Notes: generated by a model not told the origin, from the letters alone. A stretch of DNA of 64,000 nucleotides from Polaromonas sp. JS666 (GCF_000013865.1 NC_007950.1:186001-250000); one strand, 5' to 3'. Positions 41,933 through 50,367 are shown, counted from the stretch's first letter. Program-made: numbers and translations.

Positions 41933-43000
41933 ATGTACATGCGCGAATTCACGGCTTACGACTTGATAATTGATGCGCGCTCGCCGCGTGAATTTGCGCA
42001 GGACCACATTCCAGGCGCAGTAAACATGCCTGTCGCAAATGATGATGAATATGCCGAGGTCGGCACCTTGCACAGGACTGACAAGATGGGGGCATACCGC
42101 TTAGGAGTGCGCTATTCGTTAAGGAATATTGAGCGACACCTTGCTGAAGATTTCCCCAAGTACGGTGATCGCCTCCACATACTGGTGTACTGCTTCCGAG
42201 GCGGCAAGCGGAGCAAACTATGGACTGATGCATTGGAGACCATCGGTTATAAAGTAGAGAAGCTTCATGGCGGCTGGAAGGCTTATCGCCGATGGGTAAA
42301 TGACCAACTCACGGAAGTCCCCACACGTTACCGATACAACGTATTGAGCGGCCCCACCGGTTGTGGGAAAACGCGTCTGTTATACGCGCTACGTTGCGCC
42401 GGCGCCCAGGTACTCGACCTGGAAGAGATTGCCTCTCATCGCGGTTCGGTCTTGGGCTATGTGCCCGGGAAATCCCAGCCATCGCAAAAGTATTTCGATT
42501 CGATCTTGCTGCGTCAACTTTCGAGCTTCGACCCCGCCCGACCTATTTGGGTGGAAGCGGAAAGCAAAAAAATTGGCAATGTCCAGCTTCCGAATGCGTT
42601 GCTGGAAACCATGCGAGCCGGATCCACGATTCAGGTTGAAACCGAAATGCAGCAGCGCGTATCGCTCTGGCGTCAGGACTATCACCACTTTGAAGAAAAT
42701 CCATTAGGCATGCTGGATCTTTTGAAATTTCTGCGTCCGTTAGTCGGTGGTGAAGAGTTTGCAGCGTGGGAAGCGCTAGCAAAGCAGAGTCAAATGCCTG
42801 AGCTTTTCGAGCGGCTAATGTTGAATCATTACGACCCAGCTTATCGCAGGTCTATTCTGCGAAACTATCCTGCGATTGACGCTTCCCCTTCAGTTGCGCT
42901 TCACGATTTGTCGACGGCCGGGTTGCTTTCGGTGGCTGAATCAATGCGCAAGTCCTTCGAGTCGACCCTTACCTCAATGCCTTTGAATCTCGCCCATTAA
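41933..43000 (+). CDS. mnmH: tRNA 2-selenouridine/geranyl-2-thiouridine synthase
   Basis: About 355 residues from the ATG at 41933 (a TTG 18 bases upstream is an alternative). N-terminal rhodanese domain DLIIDARSPREFAQDHIPGA with the catalytic cysteine in LVYCFRGGKRSKLW, then a P-loop domain NVLSGPTGCGKTRLLYAL and the family motif EDFPKYGD earlier. MnmH replaces sulfur by selenium at the wobble uridine of Lys, Glu and Gln tRNAs, or geranylates it. No selD is seen nearby. Convergent with alkB, the two 3' ends overlapping by 32 bases. An unusual plasmid gene. Confidence 0.88.
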   Translation: MYMREFTAYDLIIDARSPREFAQDHIPGAVNMPVANDDEYAEVGTLHRTDKMGAYRLGVRYSLRNIERHLAEDFPKYGDRLHILVYCFRGGKRSKLWTDALETIGYKVEKLHGGWKAYRRWVNDQLTEVPTRYRYNVLSGPTGCGKTRLLYALRCAGAQVLDLEEIASHRGSVLGYVPGKSQPSQKYFDSILLRQLSSFDPARPIWVEAESKKIGNVQLPNALLETMRAGSTIQVETEMQQRVSLWRQDYHHFEENPLGMLDLLKFLRPLVGGEEFAAWEALAKQSQMPELFERLMLNHYDPAYRRSILRNYPAIDASPSVALHDLSTAGLLSVAESMRKSFESTLTSMPLNLAH

Positions 43001-44096
43001 GCAGGGTCTGAAATATCTTAGCGCCGCCAATGCAGTCCGCTTCATGCATAAGCATTTCGCGCTTCTCATAGTTCTCGATCCAATTGACCAGCCTTGATTT
43101 CATGACGGTCGAAAACAGACTGGGAAACAATGCCACTACGAACATCACCGGATACGACGCCGGTAGATGCAGCCCGTCTTTTGTGAGGCCAAGTTCATAG
43201 TACGGCCGTGCTCTGGATAAATGGTGCTGTCCATGGAAAGTGTGGTTCAGGGTGACGCAGGCCTGCATCCAGCACCCATCCTCCCAAGAAAAGCCATAGT
43301 CTGCGAGGGCTGGAGTTTCCCTCTCGGACAAACCCCAATGCTGCAAATAGGTGATGACCTGCACTGTGAACGCGGCGCCAATGATTTGAAAAAGGTAAAT
43401 CGCCAGCCCGAGCTGGCCGGCATATCCGTAGAATGCCGACGCGATTGCAACTGGAATGATCGCTCTGTAGAGCATTCGGCTCGCAAGCCACCCCTTGCTC
43501 ATGCCCTTCAAGTGCTTAGCCTCATAGGCCCAAGCCAGACGAAAGGTCCTGAGGAACCGCATCGCTGCGTACACATAGACCGATGTTCCCGGCATTGCGG
43601 CATCACCGTCGTAATAGTGTCCGGTGCGGGCATGATGGCTCATATGCTCTTCCGGAAAATGGAAGTACCCAATCGATGCATAGAGAAACTGCCCAAGGAC
43701 ACGATCGAAGCGGCTGCGAACATGAATCAGTTCGTGCGCAATCGCCGCATTGAGCGAACACACAATCCACAGCGCCAACGTAAAACCTACGCATTCAGGG
43801 GTGGACATCGGCCTTGTGGCAACAACCCAGATGACCCAAGGCAATGTAAGTGCCCAGGCCACGAAATAAAGACGTGGTATCGCCTGCAAATAGATTCTGA
43901 GCAAGCTGGAAGGATTTCCGTTTGAAGGAGACAGGTCGTTTCCGACGAATTTCCTCATGATCGGCAACACCCCAAAAAACAAGGCGACCGACAACCATGG
44001 AAAGCCCAGCGACGTACCAACCACGAGCAAAAGCTGTGGCAAAAGAACGAGCATGTACCCGGCGTTTTTAATCGCTATGCTTTTCATTTTCGTCAT
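42969..44096 (-). CDS. alkB: AlkB-family alkane 1-monooxygenase
   Basis: 375 residues, six-helix membrane di-iron hydroxylase. Histidine boxes are complete: HELIH (121-125), HMSHH (151-155) and NHTFHGQHH (284-292), plus LQHWGLSE near 252. It oxidises the terminal carbon of a medium-chain alkane or a similar hydrophobic substrate and needs rubredoxin and a reductase, neither of which is encoded here. Last gene of an operon with an outer-membrane protein, a zinc ribbon and a LuxR-type regulator. Confidence 0.85.
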   Translation of the reverse strand: MTKMKSIAIKNAGYMLVLLPQLLLVVGTSLGFPWLSVALFFGVLPIMRKFVGNDLSPSNGNPSSLLRIYLQAIPRLYFVAWALTLPWVIWVVATRPMSTPECVGFTLALWIVCSLNAAIAHELIHVRSRFDRVLGQFLYASIGYFHFPEEHMSHHARTGHYYDGDAAMPGTSVYVYAAMRFLRTFRLAWAYEAKHLKGMSKGWLASRMLYRAIIPVAIASAFYGYAGQLGLAIYLFQIIGAAFTVQVITYLQHWGLSERETPALADYGFSWEDGCWMQACVTLNHTFHGQHHLSRARPYYELGLTKDGLHLPASYPVMFVVALFPSLFSTVMKSRLVNWIENYEKREMLMHEADCIGGAKIFQTLLNGRDSKALR

Positions 44097-44155
44097 GCAT
44101 TCAACGGACCAACCTTGGTGGAATAAGCCTCCTATTTACACCCGGATATGCAGGT

Positions 44156-44899
44156 CTATCCCAGAAGGCCAACAGACTCCGCCAGCTTCACTGCCTGTTC
44201 TAACTTGTCAACATCCAGCTTTTCTTTGATCGTGTTCAGCTTTCGGTAGACCGCTGTCGTCTTGAGATCAAGCAATGCAGCAATCTCAGTAGCAACCATC
44301 CCCTTTTTTGAGAGCTGAAGCATATCCACCTCATCATCAATCAAGCTGTATTTGCGCATCGCTTGCTGTCTCATTCGATTGCTCCACCACAACAGCAACT
44401 CCATGCCGAGTGCGCCAAACTTGACCCGTTGCCCCCACAAAATCGGTTCACCAATTTCTTCGGGCAAATCCAAGCCGATGTAGAGCAACCCCATGCGCAT
44501 GCTTGCATTCATGCTGGTATGTGTCGGCACGACCAAGCCGCTACGAAATCCATGTTCTGCGCTGACTCGCATCATCTCTACCTGGCCAGATGTTTGCAGC
44601 CTGATCTTCGATCCAATAATGGGGTTGCTATTCGTGCGTGCATAGTCAAAAAACGGATCATTCATGATCCACATACGCTTGTGATAAATGGAACACAGAT
44701 CAGGTTTACAACCTATGAAGAAACGGAGATCCCCATCTTCGCCATGAAAGTCTGGTGGCAGCAAAGTCGTATAAACAAATGACTGCGCTCCCAAGAGTTC
44801 CACAATCTCCCTTGTTAAATTGTTCGTGTCAGCTTCAGTGGCACATTGCGATAGTTCGTCAATGAGATCCATTGCATCTCGAGCCGGGCTGTTCGCCAT
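44156..44899 (-). CDS. LuxR-type regulator with autoinducer-binding-like domain
   Basis: 247 residues from the ATG at 44899 (GAGGTGG upstream). N-terminal domain with the Autoind_bind pattern (FVYTTLLPPDF, KRMWIMNDPFFDYARTNSNP, GFRSGLVVPTHTS) and a C-terminal GerE helix-turn-helix (LQLSKKGMVATEIAALLDLK ... YRKLNTIKEKLDVD). Such solo LuxR regulators sense a small molecule, not necessarily an acyl-homoserine lactone. No luxI is present. It lies between the zinc-ribbon gene and alkB, so it probably controls this operon. Confidence 0.78.
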   Translation of the reverse strand: MANSPARDAMDLIDELSQCATEADTNNLTREIVELLGAQSFVYTTLLPPDFHGEDGDLRFFIGCKPDLCSIYHKRMWIMNDPFFDYARTNSNPIIGSKIRLQTSGQVEMMRVSAEHGFRSGLVVPTHTSMNASMRMGLLYIGLDLPEEIGEPILWGQRVKFGALGMELLLWWSNRMRQQAMRKYSLIDDEVDMLQLSKKGMVATEIAALLDLKTTAVYRKLNTIKEKLDVDKLEQAVKLAESVGLLG

Positions 44900-44906
44900 A
44901 TCCACC

Positions 44907-45149
44907 TCAGCTGAATGCTTCCCCACAGCCGGAGCAATGAGACTGGGCAAAGGGAACGGCAGGCGACAGTTCCATCTGAACAATCGGTGTATCTGCAGCG
45001 CAAGCGGAGCACTCCTTTATCACAACTGAAAATGTCTTCGAGCAGTTCTCGCAACGAAATACATGCGCTTCATCGGCGTTCAGAAGCTCCAGTTCGTCCT
45101 GGTACGGATGCTGACAATGGGGACAGCGAAAAGAGAGATCTTCTGTCAT
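44907..45149 (-). CDS. Small multi-CxxC zinc-ribbon protein
   Basis: 80 residues with four CxxC pairs: CPHC, CENC, CSAC and CSGC, consistent with two zinc ribbons. It is not a rubredoxin (no CxxCG...CPxCG iron site), although a redox partner for AlkB would be expected here. Start one base after the ompW-like stop. Function unknown; DNA/RNA binding or a redox carrier are both possible. Confidence 0.6.
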   Translation of the reverse strand: MTEDLSFRCPHCQHPYQDELELLNADEAHVFRCENCSKTFSVVIKECSACAADTPIVQMELSPAVPFAQSHCSGCGEAFS

Positions 45150-45854
45150 TTAGAACCTATAGCCCAAAAACACCCCAAATACTTCAGGGGTTGTTTTGAT
45201 GTCCACCTTTCGCTCGATGTTCCCCACATTGGGTGTTGCGGTGACGATGGTGGCCGTGGTCTTGATCCAGTACCGCGAATATGCGATGTCAACCACCCAC
45301 GTGTTGGAGAGGGGAATCTCCATTCCGAGCTTGGCAACGGCCCCCAAGGAGCTTTTCAATCCGACTGTGCTGCTCGTTCCGCCGAATGCTCCGTTATAGG
45401 CCGGGCCGGCCTGTGGCTGAGTGAAAAATGCGTAGTTGGCCCCGGCTCCAACATAAGGCCTCAGCGTCTGCGGTCCGGCAAATGAGTAGGTGACGAGAGC
45501 CGAAGGAAACCAAGCCTTAGCGCTGCCGACTTGGCCGAGGGCGGCGGCAGTACCCGCACCTTTGAACTGGATGGTTAGGGGGTAACCGATCTGCCCCACG
45601 AAAGACCAGGGGCCAGAAACTTTGCGTTCATAAATTAGCCCAGCCGTTTGAGCATTATTGATCCCTGTCGTCGCGCCTGCAGGTGTCGTGCCTGGCGGGC
45701 CGGTTAGTTCTCCGGAACTCGCATTGAAGTTGAGGGCAGCGTACCCAATTTTGACCGTGTTTTTGGTATCGTCAGATTGCGCGATCGCGGTTACACAACA
45801 GGTGGCGATGTATAGCCCAAACAACCAAATGCCGCGTGACGCAGTTTCGTTCAT
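45150..45854 (-). CDS. OmpW/AlkL-like outer-membrane protein
   Basis: 234 residues from the ATG at 45854. Signal peptide (GLYIATCCVTAIAQ) and an 8-strand beta-barrel pattern: KVSGPWSFVGQIGYPLTIQF, LVTYSFAGPQTLRPYVGAGA, and a C-terminal aromatic residue (VFGVFLGYRF). OmpW/AlkL proteins let hydrophobic compounds cross the outer membrane, which fits the alkB gene in the same operon. Its start codon forms TGATG with the iscB stop. Confidence 0.78.
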   Translation of the reverse strand: MNETASRGIWLFGLYIATCCVTAIAQSDDTKNTVKIGYAALNFNASSGELTGPPGTTPAGATTGINNAQTAGLIYERKVSGPWSFVGQIGYPLTIQFKGAGTAAALGQVGSAKAWFPSALVTYSFAGPQTLRPYVGAGANYAFFTQPQAGPAYNGAFGGTSSTVGLKSSLGAVAKLGMEIPLSNTWVVDIAYSRYWIKTTATIVTATPNVGNIERKVDIKTTPEVFGVFLGYRF

Positions 45855-47323
45855 CAAATCGCGCGTGAAACCCTGCCATTCATGGCTGGGAGGTAGAGCG
45901 CCGGATGCGCAGCATCCGAAGCCTTGGGCCTTACCTGCTCACGTCCTGTGTGATCGGTCCGGTTGAAGAAATAGCCATAGCCGTCGTTGCGCTGGATCAC
46001 TCGGCAATGCTTGTGACTGATGCCCTGGATAACACCGGAGATACCGTTCCGGCGAGTCTGGATGTTGAAACTGCCACTGGCGCGCACCGCGACCCGGCCG
46101 GCGTGATGACCGGCCTTGACGCCCTTGGTCACATCGGCGCGCACCATATCGCCGGTGCCAAACCCATGCACCCGCTTGCTGCGCATCAGGTACCCGCGCG
46201 GAAAGCCGAACTTGTCCAGGCGCGTGCGCTGGTAGCTGCCCCGACCCATGGCCTTGAGCGTAAGGGTTGGCTTGCTCCAGTCCTGGATGAATCTCACCTG
46301 GCCCACGCAGGCCGCATCGAGCGCATGGGTCTTGGGAACGCCAAGCCGGCAACGGTTGAACTTGGTTTGGCCGCCTGAAGCCAGCTCCACCGGCAGGCCG
46401 GTGGCTTTCAGCGCGTTGGCCAGCGTCCATCGTGTGGCGTTCACCGCCGCAGCATCTCTCAGCGGTTTTGTGGCTTGCGCCAGGATGCGATCCAGTCGCT
46501 TTTTGTCCCTGGCCAAGAAATCTTCGATGCTGCGCGCAGCTTTCTTCTGGTTGCAGCACTGGCACGCCAGGGTCAGGTTGGAGGCGCGGTTGCTTCCGCC
46601 CAAAGCCTTGGGCCGGATGTGCTCGATCTGCAAGGGGGTGTCTTTGGCGTCGCAGTAGGCGCACTGACGGCCCCATTTTTCCAGCAAATACTCGCGCAGC
46701 TCGTAGCCGTACAAGGTGCCTTGCTGGTACTCCACGCCTGAAATCTCTGGGTTCTGAAGGGCCTGCATGTCAAAGCGCACCCGCTCGGAGCTGATGGCCC
46801 TCACCGGTGCCCAGTGCTGGATGCGCTTGACCCAGGCTATGCTTGTGTCCACCCGGTGCTGCAAGGAGGGCGCGATCCAGCCGGACTTCTTGTTGCCGCG
46901 GTTCAGGAACCTGGGTGCGCGATAGCGCAAATTGCTCCTGCGGCGCCTACGCATTTGACGGCGCGCCGTCAAAGCTTCGGAGATATGCCGGCCCCGATGG
47001 ACCAGCTCCATCAAATTCAACACGGCAACGCCGCAGTGAATTTCCCCGGTGGCAACCTCGATCGATTCCACATCCCTCACCAGCGCCACGCCGGTGGTCT
47101 TGCTGCCAGGATCGAGCTTGAGGCGAAGCGGCTGAAAGTCGCAGGCGGCGGCCTGACGGTCAACGAGCCGGATCACCATGGGAGTCAGCCTATGCACGCG
47201 CGCCCGGCCGCGCGCCAGCAACAGCCGAGCCCGCTTCTCGGTACACGGCATCAATGCCTTGCCCTGGTTGTCCAACACGAAAACTGCCACGCCAACTCCT
47301 GAAATCAAAAATTCACACTGCAT
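45854..47323 (-). CDS. iscB: IscB RNA-guided endonuclease
   Basis: 489 residues, the evolutionary relative of Cas9. PLMP domain GKALMPCTEKRARLLLARG (21-39); RuvC-I KLDPGSKTTGVALV with Asp71; bridge helix RRQMRRRRRSNLRYRAPRF (121-139); RuvC-II AISSERVRFDM with Glu180; HNH CAYCDAKDTPLQIEHIRPKA (221-240) with His235 and a second CxxC at 254-257; RuvC-III THALDAACVG with His333 and Asp336; C-terminal TAM-interaction domain. All catalytic residues are present, so it should nick both strands of a target matched to its omega-RNA. The last codon runs into the ompW ATG (TGATG). Confidence 0.92.
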   Translation of the reverse strand: MQCEFLISGVGVAVFVLDNQGKALMPCTEKRARLLLARGRARVHRLTPMVIRLVDRQAAACDFQPLRLKLDPGSKTTGVALVRDVESIEVATGEIHCGVAVLNLMELVHRGRHISEALTARRQMRRRRRSNLRYRAPRFLNRGNKKSGWIAPSLQHRVDTSIAWVKRIQHWAPVRAISSERVRFDMQALQNPEISGVEYQQGTLYGYELREYLLEKWGRQCAYCDAKDTPLQIEHIRPKALGGSNRASNLTLACQCCNQKKAARSIEDFLARDKKRLDRILAQATKPLRDAAAVNATRWTLANALKATGLPVELASGGQTKFNRCRLGVPKTHALDAACVGQVRFIQDWSKPTLTLKAMGRGSYQRTRLDKFGFPRGYLMRSKRVHGFGTGDMVRADVTKGVKAGHHAGRVAVRASGSFNIQTRRNGISGVIQGISHKHCRVIQRNDGYGYFFNRTDHTGREQVRPKASDAAHPALYLPAMNGRVSRAI

Positions 47324-47646
47324 ACTGTGCAGCCAGGCTGTCTTTCCAGCGGTCAGCCCTTACGGGCCTTGTGACGGTTCAGGTGCGCCTCAGGACGCGC
47401 CAGAACGCTCCCCTCGGGAATGTCAGCAAGCGGCTCCAGCCCTTGCGAGCTGCGATCAAGACCTTCGGACCTTTACCTTTGTCCAGCGTGATCAAGACCT
47501 TACAGAGCAGCGAACTGAGGAAGCATTCGCTGGTGTGTCTGAACGACCTGTTGCTAACGTAGCGGATTGATTACCGCTTTCCCTGGTCAACCTGGCTTGG
47601 CTCCTTTCAGTTCCATGCTCCATCCTTTAGGGTGGGGTGATTGACT
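45855..47646 (-). mobile_element. IscB (IS200/IS605-like) element, intact copy
   Basis: A 1,792-base minus-strand element: predicted omega-RNA (47646-47324), full iscB (47323-45854), right-end hairpin GCCATGAATGGC. Same ends as the copy at 18749-20042 and exactly 498 bases longer. It lacks a TnpA transposase, so it is mobilised in trans. Inserted immediately 5' of the ompW-like start codon. Confidence 0.88.
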
Positions 47647-47662
47647 TTCTTACTGTGCTTTC
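47324..47662 (-). ncRNA. Predicted omega-RNA of the intact IscB, with guide
   Basis: 323 non-coding bases upstream of iscB, nearly identical to those of the other copy, with the same predicted stems. The guide expected from the left flank is the complement of about 47647-47662 (reading AGCACAGTAAGAA and neighbours). Guide length and 5' end are approximate; about 16 bases is usual for IscB. Confidence 0.68.
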
Positions 47663-47707
47663 TCTTGTTATTCCGGAATGCACGGAGTAGGTGGTCATGG
47701 GCAGCCA

Positions 47708-48061
47708 TCACTGACTTGACGGAAGCACATAACCTTCCAGCAATAAGCTGAAGCAGTTCAAGGCATGGGTGAGATCCTTAAAACTGCGAAGGCGTGTTTC
47801 AAAAAAATAATAGCCCAGGGCCGTCAACTCCATGGGCTCCTCAATCGATAGCTCCCTTGCCCTGCCGATGGCGTCCATCAGCGCCTGGTACTCGCATAGC
47901 TCGGCCACATCTTTGGAATGACCACGATGCGTTTCCAACTCCTGCTTCAGGACTACCGCCCATTGCTTGAGTTGCTGCTTATCCAGGGAAGATCTGATCA
48001 AAGTGTGGTCACGCCTTAAAAACGCGTTTTCAGGGCCGAGCGAAGTGAAGTAACACGGCAA
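47708..48061 (-). CDS. Hypothetical protein
   Basis: 117 residues from a TTG at 48061 without an obvious ribosome-binding site. Helical throughout (LKQWAVVLKQELETHRGH; LTHALNCFSLLLEGYVLP). No family recognised. Flanks the IscB element on its left side. May be a fragment. Confidence 0.4.
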   Translation of the reverse strand: MPCYFTSLGPENAFLRRDHTLIRSSLDKQQLKQWAVVLKQELETHRGHSKDVAELCEYQALMDAIGRARELSIEEPMELTALGYYFFETRLRSFKDLTHALNCFSLLLEGYVLPSSQ

Positions 48062-48377
48062 CTGCAGGCTTATGCCGAAAGCTCACAGCCACATTGTTTC
48101 CCCCGGAGCACGCTAGACCATATCTGATTACGCCAAACGATTTTTCAAAGATTGTCCGCAGGCGGTAAATTCAAGTCGCAAAAAGTCAGTTGGATAGCAC
48201 GGACGTTGTCCGGATGGAACGAAGTCAGGGCGAATTGGCATAACTTTGATAGTGCGCTCGACGAAGCACCACCGGTGCCCCCTACACTGCCAGCCAGCCC
48301 GGTCGCCTATCCCCCTCCATCACGTCGACCGGTGCTTCTCGGGTGTGCTGGCAGTGCGCCAGCACACCCATTTTTTT
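48062..48377 (+). ncRNA. Gene-free stretch with strong plus-strand terminator; possible small RNA
   Basis: No minus-strand gene covers this 350-base gap. On the plus strand GGGTGTGCTGGC-AGTGC-GCCAGCACACCC (48341-48369, perfect 12-bp stem) is followed by seven T, an excellent Rho-independent terminator, though no plus-strand gene lies upstream. An upstream inverted pair, GAAGCACC near 48264 and CCGGTGCTTC near 48330, could fold with it. A small RNA ending at 48377, or the end of a lost gene, would explain it. No promoter is obvious. Confidence 0.4.
48341..48377 (+). terminator. Rho-independent terminator on the plus strand
   Basis: 12-bp perfect GC-rich stem, 5-base loop, then A and T7 at 48371-48377. 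Confidence 0.85.
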
Positions 48378-48408
48378 CACGAAGACAAGACCGCCACCGG
48401 CTCGCCAC

Positions 48409-49566
48409 TTAGCGCCGTACCGAATAGGTCTTGGGGGTCAGCTCGTCCTGCAAGACGGCAGGATTGGCGGCGACCAGCGTGGGACGAACAAAGATAAGCT
48501 TTCTCAGGGAGTTGGCGAGTCCATGCGCCTGCTGGCGGAAATGGCCGCGGCGCCAATGTGGCGAGACGCCATGCGCGGCTGGGCCCTGGCGTAGCTCCTG
48601 CGGCAATGCGTCCGGGCCCACGATAATACGGTCGTACAGGCGCTGCAGGCGCTTTTCAAGCTTGCCTTGTTTCTTGCGCTCCACCCGTGCAAGCCGGGCC
48701 TTCAATTCGGTGTGGTCATTCAAATTCCTCGCGCGGGCCTCCTTCATGCCAAGATACAGAAAAGTCTTGGCCAGATGGCTGACCAACCTGATCGCATCCG
48801 GCAGGACAGCTGGGCCGTCCGGATGATTGGCGGCGATCGCCGCAACCCATTCTTTGAGTGGTGCTGAAGGATCAGCAAGGGGACTGCGCAAAACGGCGAT
48901 GGTTTTGTTGCGGCTGTTGGGCGTGGCCATTACGACATAGAAGGCGAGTGTTTTGCCGACATCGCTGTTGAGCGGTGACAGCACGCAAAAGCAACCATGA
49001 GGCTGGTAGCCGGCTCGCTCCTCTTCGGCGCCTAACTTCAACTAGGCTCGGGCCGCCGGGCCGAAGCAAACATACTGCGTAGGATAAGGCAAAGCCATCA
49101 AGCTCATCGGCAGCTGGTCGTCCAGGCCCGAAGCGAGCAACATGGCTTCCAAGGCGTCGGCGACCTCAATGAGGGCTCCATGCCGGTCCCGATAGTCCTT
49201 GAGGAGCGCCAGGAAATGGCTGGAGGCGGCGACATCCGTGCCGGCGGAACCAGTCATCTCGCGAAATCCGGCAGCCAGGGCGTTGCCTACCTCAATCGGC
49301 CCGCCATGCGCGGCGCGGCGCTGCAGGTGGGCTTCCATATCCGGCACCTGTTCACAGATTTTGTCCAGCATCTGCAACCATCCCCGATTGCGCACATAGA
49401 CGGGGTAAGAGTCCCCGACAGTGGAAACTATCTTTGCATCTTCAAGCCCACCAAACGACCGAATGAGATTCACCAGGCCCTTGTGGTTTTCCGTTGGCGT
49501 GCAGCTGGCGACCTTCTCGGCAAGTCCAGCAGGAGCAACCCGATAAGTCACATTGGGAGTTTGCAT
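48409..49566 (-). pseudogene. AcrVA2-like gene interrupted by an in-frame amber codon
   Basis: Two open stretches, 49566-49045 (174 residues) and 49041-48409, are in the same frame and separated only by TAG at 49044-49042; together they make one protein of about 385 residues. The second half has no start of its own. The C-terminus SPHWRRGHFRQQAHG...FVRPTLV resembles the IRRGHWHGYWQG...QPAVFVN end of the Cas12a inhibitor AcrVA2, and the N-terminal GGLEDAKIVS loosely recalls GGKEDAHILS there. That comparison is from memory and weak; many plasmid proteins of unknown function share the RRGHxR tail. Lies 12 bases after higA in the same direction. Confidence 0.6.
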
Positions 49567-49578
49567 AGTTCTCTCCGG

Positions 49579-49938
49579 TTAGGCGCGGATCAGGCATTCA
49601 GCTGAAATACCCATGCCTTCGTTGAGGCGCCGAATCATTCCAATGCTCAAAGGCCGCCGGCGAGCGAGAACTTCATAGACCCGATTGAGTTCTCCGATCA
49701 TTGGTTTGAGGTCCTTGGGCTCTAGTCCCTGTTGCTCCATCCGGAATTTGATGGCCTCAATAGCATCAGGAAGCTCCAATGGAAAGTGTTGGGCCTCATA
49801 GGCCTCGACCAGCGTACCTAGCACTTCCAATTCATCGCCCTCGGCGCTGCCACGAGCTGGGTCAGCATCGACCAGCGTAGAGACTCTTTTAAGTGCTGCC
49901 TTGTAATCAGCCTTCGTGTGAATAGGACGGATGTTCAT
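49579..49938 (-). CDS. higA: HigA-family antitoxin
   Basis: 119 residues from the ATG at 49938 with GGAG seven bases upstream. Typical HigA layout: N-terminal IRPIHTKADYKAALKRVSTL, acidic middle, C-terminal HTH (PKDLKPMIGELNRVYEVLAR). It neutralises HigB and autorepresses the operon. Eleven bases after the toxin gene (toxin-first order, as usual for hig). Confidence 0.85.
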   Translation of the reverse strand: MNIRPIHTKADYKAALKRVSTLVDADPARGSAEGDELEVLGTLVEAYEAQHFPLELPDAIEAIKFRMEQQGLEPKDLKPMIGELNRVYEVLARRRPLSIGMIRRLNEGMGISAECLIRA

Positions 49939-49949
49939 AGATTTCTCCT

Positions 49950-50252
49950 TCAAAACTGCTCGACCGTGTTGGCATCAATGGCGTCGTACTCTTTGTGCGT
50001 TCCGATGAACTTCACGAATACAAAACCGGTCTTGTAGGCCACTGCGGCCACCAGCCGATAGTCGTTGCCCTTGATGTTGAAGACCACTCTGCGATTTTTC
50101 AAAATACTCACTGTGGTGTAGCGCGCCTGAATATCGGCCGGCTGCGCCCACGTCGCTGTTTTCACCTCGGCCGCCCAGGCCAACAGAGCTTGCTTTGAAT
50201 CCGGATGCTTGACAGTGAAGCTGATGAGCGGTGGCAAGGAAACTAGATGCAT
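49950..50252 (-). CDS. higB: HigB-type mRNA interferase toxin
   Basis: 100 residues from the ATG at 50252. RelE-superfamily HigB pattern: KHPDSKQALLAWAAEVKTAT, VVFNIKGNDYRLVAAVAYKT, FVKFIGTHKEYDAIDANTV. Cuts mRNA on the ribosome. The promoter and operator sit directly upstream and place the transcription start at or next to the ATG. Confidence 0.86.
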   Translation of the reverse strand: MHLVSLPPLISFTVKHPDSKQALLAWAAEVKTATWAQPADIQARYTTVSILKNRRVVFNIKGNDYRLVAAVAYKTGFVFVKFIGTHKEYDAIDANTVEQF

Positions 50253-50257
50253 GATGT

Positions 50258-50286
50258 ATTTTAGTCCCACTTTGGGACTATGACAA
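50258..50286 (-). promoter_or_regulatory. higBA promoter with operator in the spacer
   Basis: On the minus strand TTGTCA (50286-50281), a 17-base spacer, then TAAAAT (50263-50258): a near-consensus sigma70 promoter. The perfect repeat TAGTCCCA-CTT-TGGGACTA (50262-50280) fills the spacer and is the likely HigA operator. The -10 ends only five bases before the higB ATG, implying a leaderless mRNA. Confidence 0.75.
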
Positions 50287-50367
50287 GCTTTTCACTAGAG
50301 CGCTCAACTTTCTGACTCACAAAATTACCGGACATCCCGGTTTTCGCGCAGCGAAAATGCCCCGGGA

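Noticed and set aside
44907..45149. Rubredoxin partner for AlkB
   Set aside because: The four CxxC pairs do not show the CxxCG...CPxCG iron-binding spacing or the aromatic core of rubredoxins.
45854..47323. Cas9 or other CRISPR effector
   Set aside because: The 489-residue size, PLMP domain, absence of a REC lobe, no cas genes and no repeat-spacer array fit IscB, not Cas9.
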